Below are positions 60,885-64,000 of a stretch of 64,000 bases of DNA, piece by piece (position 1 is the first letter of the stretch; each line of letters opens with the position of its first letter). Made by a program: the position numbers and the translations under genes. The stretch covers positions 1 to 64,000 of the forward strand of contig NZ_ALXE01000044.1 of the NCBI RefSeq assembly GCF_000295955.2. The letters run 5' to 3'. The notes under the pieces were generated by a model, which saw nothing but the letters and a program-made list of their open reading frames with translations, ran no database searches and was not told the DNA's origin. This stretch comes from Pantoea sp. A4 (GTDB lineage Bacteria > Pseudomonadota > Gammaproteobacteria > Enterobacterales > Enterobacteriaceae).

Positions 60885-61896
60885 GCTCTATCCGCGCGAA
60901 GGAATCTGGATGATCACGGATGCGCCAATCCCTGAGCCTGGTCATAACGATTTGCTGATCAAAATTCGCAAAACCGCTATCTGTGGCACTGATGTTCACA
61001 TCTACAACTGGGATGAATGGTCGCAAAAAACCATTCCCGTTCCTATGATTACCGGCCATGAGTATGTGGGTGAAGTGGTTGCCATCGGCCAGGAAGTGCG
61101 GGGATTTAACATTGGCGATCGCGTCTCCGGTGAAGGACACATCACCTGTGGCCACTGCCGCAACTGTCGCGGTGGGCGCACACACCTGTGCCGTAACGCC
61201 ATTGGCGTAGGCGTTAACCGGCAAGGCTGTTTTGCTGAGTATCTGGTGATTCCAGCAGGGAACGCCTTCCGTATTCCGGAAAGCATTCCTGATGAGATCG
61301 CCGCCATTTTTGATCCCTTCGGTAACGCTGTGCACACTGCCCTCTCCTTCGACCTGGTGGGAGAAGATGTGCTAATTGCAGGAGCAGGGCCAATCGGCAT
61401 CATGGCAGCAGCGATTTGCCGTCATGTTGGCGCACGTCATGTGGTGATTACAGATGTAAATCCCTATCGGCTGGAGTTGGCAGCCCGGATGGGCGCAACG
61501 CGCGCGGTTAACGTCGCGCAGCAAGATTTGCGCAGCGTGATGGCTGAGTTAGGCATGACAGAGGGATTTGATGTCGGGCTGGAGATGTCAGGTGCGCCCC
61601 CCGCTTTCCGGCAGATGCTGGATGTGATGAATCACGGCGGGCGTATTGCTCTGCTCGGTATTCCCCCCTCAGAAATGGCTATCGACTGGAATAAAGTCAT
61701 CTTTAAAGGGCTATTTATTAAGGGTATTTATGGTCGTGAAATGTTTGAAACCTGGTACAAAATGGCCGCACTGATACAGTCAGGGCTCGATTTAAGCCCG
61801 ATCATCACTCATCGTTTTACCATTGATGAGTTCCAGCAGGGCTTTGATGAGATGCGCTCAGGACACTCCGGAAAAGTCATTCTGAACTGGAGTTGA
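60868..61896 (+). CDS. tdh: L-threonine 3-dehydrogenase Tdh
   Basis: Zinc alcohol dehydrogenase family member; oxidises threonine to 2-amino-3-ketobutyrate for Kbl. 342 residues (E. coli 341). Catalytic zinc residues in [17 protein letters not shown] and [11 protein letters not shown], structural zinc in [15 protein letters not shown], and NAD motif [21 protein letters not shown] ([12 protein letters not shown]). AGGAG eight bases before the ATG, inside the end of kbl. Confidence 0.97.
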   Translation: MKALAKLYPREGIWMITDAPIPEPGHNDLLIKIRKTAICGTDVHIYNWDEWSQKTIPVPMITGHEYVGEVVAIGQEVRGFNIGDRVSGEGHITCGHCRNCRGGRTHLCRNAIGVGVNRQGCFAEYLVIPAGNAFRIPESIPDEIAAIFDPFGNAVHTALSFDLVGEDVLIAGAGPIGIMAAAICRHVGARHVVITDVNPYRLELAARMGATRAVNVAQQDLRSVMAELGMTEGFDVGLEMSGAPPAFRQMLDVMNHGGRIALLGIPPSEMAIDWNKVIFKGLFIKGIYGREMFETWYKMAALIQSGLDLSPIITHRFTIDEFQQGFDEMRSGHSGKVILNWS

Positions 61897-62033
61897 TTAC
61901 GCGGCGTCACTAAAGTCGAAAGTTTATGCAAACACAGGTAAGTGGAGTGCAAATTATACCCGCCCGGGATAGCGCCGGATCGGTTGAAGAGGTATAAAGA
62001 GCGCTTCACTTTACCCAGCAGACCGGACGTACT

Positions 62034-63134
62034 ATGCGCATTCTAATGATTATTGACGGCCTGCCCGGCGGCGGTGCAGAAAAGGTAGTGCTAACGCTGA
62101 GTGAATGTATGCAGCAATTAGGCCACGCCGTCAGCCTTTATTCGCTGGATGAGGTCTGTGCCTACACGTTGCCAGAAGGTGTTGACTACCGGGTTATCAC
62201 CCAACCTAGCCGTGCCCCCTGGCGCAAGCTGACAGAACTGTCTCGTCGTGCCCAAAAACTGGATCAGGTTCTGCGTGCAGACGAAGCCCAGAACGGTAAG
62301 TTTGACCTGATTGTCTCGAATCTGCATAAAACTGACCGCATCGTGGCACGTTGCAAATCCATTGATCAGGCGAAGTTGTGGTACTGCATTCATGGCGTGC
62401 TCTCTTCAACCTATCTTGGGCATCGTACCGGACTGAATTACTGGTGGAAAAAGCGCAAAATGGCGCAAATCTATCAGGGCAAAAATCTGACTGCGGTTTC
62501 ACAAGCGGTGTTGGACGATATGCTGACGGTGATGCAGGTAGCGCCGGCCAAAAGTGCCGTAATCAACAACCCGTTTGACCTCAATATACTGCGCCAGCGC
62601 GCCAGCGAGCCCTGTGAGTTAGCGGGCAGTGATTATCTGATTAACGTCGCGCGTATTCACCCGCAGAAGCGTCAAGATCGGTTATTACGCGCTTTTGCAC
62701 TGGCAGATTTGCCGTGCAAGCTGGTGCTACTCGGGACCGGAACCGATGAGCGCGTCGCCTTTGCTAAGCAACTCGCACAAGAGCTCGGCATCGCCGATCG
62801 CGTGCTCTTTCTCGGCTTCCAGCAGAACCCGTTCCCCTACATCAAACATGCCCGTTTAATGGTAATGAGCTCCGACAGTGAAGGCTTCGGCAATGTCATT
62901 GTAGAGTCGTTGGTGCTGGGCACGCCCGTGATCAGCACCCGCTGCCCTGGTGGGCCGGAAGAGATTCTGCTTAAAACCGGGATGTCCGACATGCTCACCG
63001 AGCTGGATGAACATGCTCTGGCAGCAAAAATGCGTGAAGTGTATGCGCATCTGCCGCCCATTAATGAGGCGGCATTAGATCAATACGATGTGGTCACTAT
63101 CAGCAAACAGTACGTCGATCTGACACAACGTTAA
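62034..63134 (+). CDS. GT4-family LPS core glycosyltransferase
   Basis: 366 residues. GT-B fold: MRILMIIDGLPGGGAEKVVL at the N-terminus, LINVARIHPQKRQDRLLRAF in the linker, and the GT4 donor-site block SSDSEGFGNVIVESLVLGTP (E-x7-E). Similar enzymes of enterobacterial core clusters (WabH-type) transfer hexoses or hexosamines; which sugar here is unknown, so no symbol is given. It stands between tdh and a convergent GT9 gene, 137 bp after tdh with no obvious JUMPstart element. Confidence 0.85.
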   Translation: MRILMIIDGLPGGGAEKVVLTLSECMQQLGHAVSLYSLDEVCAYTLPEGVDYRVITQPSRAPWRKLTELSRRAQKLDQVLRADEAQNGKFDLIVSNLHKTDRIVARCKSIDQAKLWYCIHGVLSSTYLGHRTGLNYWWKKRKMAQIYQGKNLTAVSQAVLDDMLTVMQVAPAKSAVINNPFDLNILRQRASEPCELAGSDYLINVARIHPQKRQDRLLRAFALADLPCKLVLLGTGTDERVAFAKQLAQELGIADRVLFLGFQQNPFPYIKHARLMVMSSDSEGFGNVIVESLVLGTPVISTRCPGGPEEILLKTGMSDMLTELDEHALAAKMREVYAHLPPINEAALDQYDVVTISKQYVDLTQR

Positions 63135-63149
63135 GCGAATACAGGCGCG

Positions 63150-64000
63150 TTACTGCGCCTGTAATTTCTGCCAGGCCTGCCAAACCTGCTCCCCGGTGAC
63201 ATCGACACAATCCCCTGATTCCGTTTGCAGAATCTCATATTGCCCTGACCACGGGTGCCAGAGCGCAGCATTGGTGTCGCCAAAAAAGACCACCTGCTTT
63301 TTGTGCAGCCCAGCAGCCAGATGCATTTGCCCACCGTCACTGCACAGGATTTGCTCACAGCGATCAAAGCCCGCAATCAACTCACGTACCGAAGCCGTGG
63401 CATAACGAGCAACGCGTGGTGAATTGACCTGTTGCAACAGAGATTCAGCTCGCGCGTCATCGCCCACATCGCCGGGATGCAGCGTGCCTTGTGGTGACCA
63501 GAAGATCAGTACCTGCGCCTGCTCATCAGCCAGTAACTGGTGGATAAAAGCCGCATAGCGCTCCAGTGGCCAACGGCGTTTAGCGCTGCGACTGCTGATA
63601 TGAACGCCATAAATACGCCCCGCGCCTGGCAGCAACTGCTGCACCCGAGATCCAGCGTTTGCACGCTCTTCAGGTGACAAAAACAGGCTGACGTCAGGCA
63701 CCGGTGGAGGTGTGGTGGTGAGTGCAGAAAGATAGCTGTACGTGTGCTCAACCTGATGCTGGCCACGAAAATCACTCCGCGCAAAGCCATGAGCCAGTTC
63801 GGGGTTACCTTCACCCGCGCCAATAATATTGTTGGCACCTGCCATTTTTGCCAGACGTAAGCTGTATTTACACGGCACTGGGTTTGCAAGAATCGTCGCA
63901 TCAAACCGGGTGCGGCGCAGCGTAAGCATAATTTTCAGGCGCTGCCAGTAAACGCCGAGGGTGGTTTCATGGGCCGCACGATGCTTGGCTTTTTTATACA
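63150..64000 (-). CDS. GT9-family LPS core glycosyltransferase (partial)
   Basis: The reading frame runs without a stop to the right edge, so the N-terminus is cut off. About 283 residues are visible. An internal ATG at 63929 exists, but the residues before it (YWQRLKIMLTLRRTRFDATI) continue a GT9 domain. C-terminal signature ILCSDGGQMHLAAGLHKKQV and donor-site VHISSRSAKRRWPLERYAAF identify a heptosyltransferase-type enzyme, perhaps of the WaaQ group. The usual DTG is here DGG. Convergent with the GT4 gene, 15 bp apart. Confidence 0.82.
   Translation of the reverse strand, partial: YKKAKHRAAHETTLGVYWQRLKIMLTLRRTRFDATILANPVPCKYSLRLAKMAGANNIIGAGEGNPELAHGFARSDFRGQHQVEHTYSYLSALTTTPPPVPDVSLFLSPEERANAGSRVQQLLPGAGRIYGVHISSRSAKRRWPLERYAAFIHQLLADEQAQVLIFWSPQGTLHPGDVGDDARAESLLQQVNSPRVARYATASVRELIAGFDRCEQILCSDGGQMHLAAGLHKKQVVFFGDTNAALWHPWSGQYEILQTESGDCVDVTGEQVWQAWQKLQAQ

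Overview
The window is ordinary chromosomal DNA of an enterobacterium (Enterobacterales). Nearly every gene has an obvious Escherichia coli counterpart of almost the same length, in the familiar order murI-btuB-trmA-fabR-sthA-oxyR-arg / ppc / metLBJ-rpmE-priA-cytR-ftsN-hslVU-rraA-zapB-glpFKX-fpr-tpiA-cdh-sbp-pfkA-fieF-cpxPRA-trmL-cysE-gpsA-secB-grxC-envC-waa. Differences from E. coli (a short-type argG inside an argCBGH run, emrD between glpX and fpr, no menA, metF or gpmI at their usual places, and a different waa core set) point to the Erwiniaceae (Pantoea/Erwinia-like). That placement is inference. No 16S sequence, tRNA, IS element, prophage or CRISPR array is inside the window.

Layout. 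1-248: P1/P2 promoters and leader of an rRNA operon firing out of the left edge. 249-3273: murI and btuB (56-bp overlap) behind a cobalamin riboswitch. 3274-7022: trmA, yijD-fabR, sthA. 7005-8131: oxyR and the divergent small RNA OxyS. 8132-13941: arginine genes argC-argB-argG-argH, divergent from argE across two ARG boxes. 14211-21132: ppc, metL-metB, MetJ operators and metJ. 21207-28107: rpmE, priA, cytR, ftsN, hslVU. 28284-37606: rraA, zapB, glpFK, glpX, emrD, fpr, yiiQ, tpiA, cdh. 37712-40876: sbp, pfkA, fieF.

40877-43933 is a 3-kb AT-rich accessory islet at the fieF-cpxP junction, which is closed up in E. coli. It holds a small KGG-repeat stress protein and a three-gene operon I do not recognise: a 316-residue protein with a glycine/alanine-rich hydrophobic core, followed by two small membrane proteins of similar design. 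It looks like an antibacterial pore-forming effector with two immunity proteins. This is the best candidate for something undescribed here.

43934-46753 is the Cpx envelope-stress module: cpxP with the 3'UTR small RNA CpxQ, a CpxR box, and cpxRA. 46793-52852: trmL, cysE, gpsA, secB, grxC, yibN, envC, yibQ. 53020-64000 is the LPS core (waa) region: five GT9-family heptosyltransferase-type genes (two clearly WaaC and WaaF), a WaaL-type ligase, hldD, one GT4 glycosyltransferase, with kbl-tdh (threonine catabolism) embedded. The last gene runs off the right edge.

Functionally the window combines amino-acid biosynthesis (Arg, Met, Cys), glycerol and central carbon metabolism (glpFKX, tpiA, pfkA, ppc), redox and envelope stress control (oxyR/OxyS, cpxPRA/CpxQ, fpr, grxC), cell division (ftsN, zapB, envC) and LPS core assembly. 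Start sites differ from the longest open frame in many places; they were chosen by ribosome-binding sites and remembered E. coli protein lengths.
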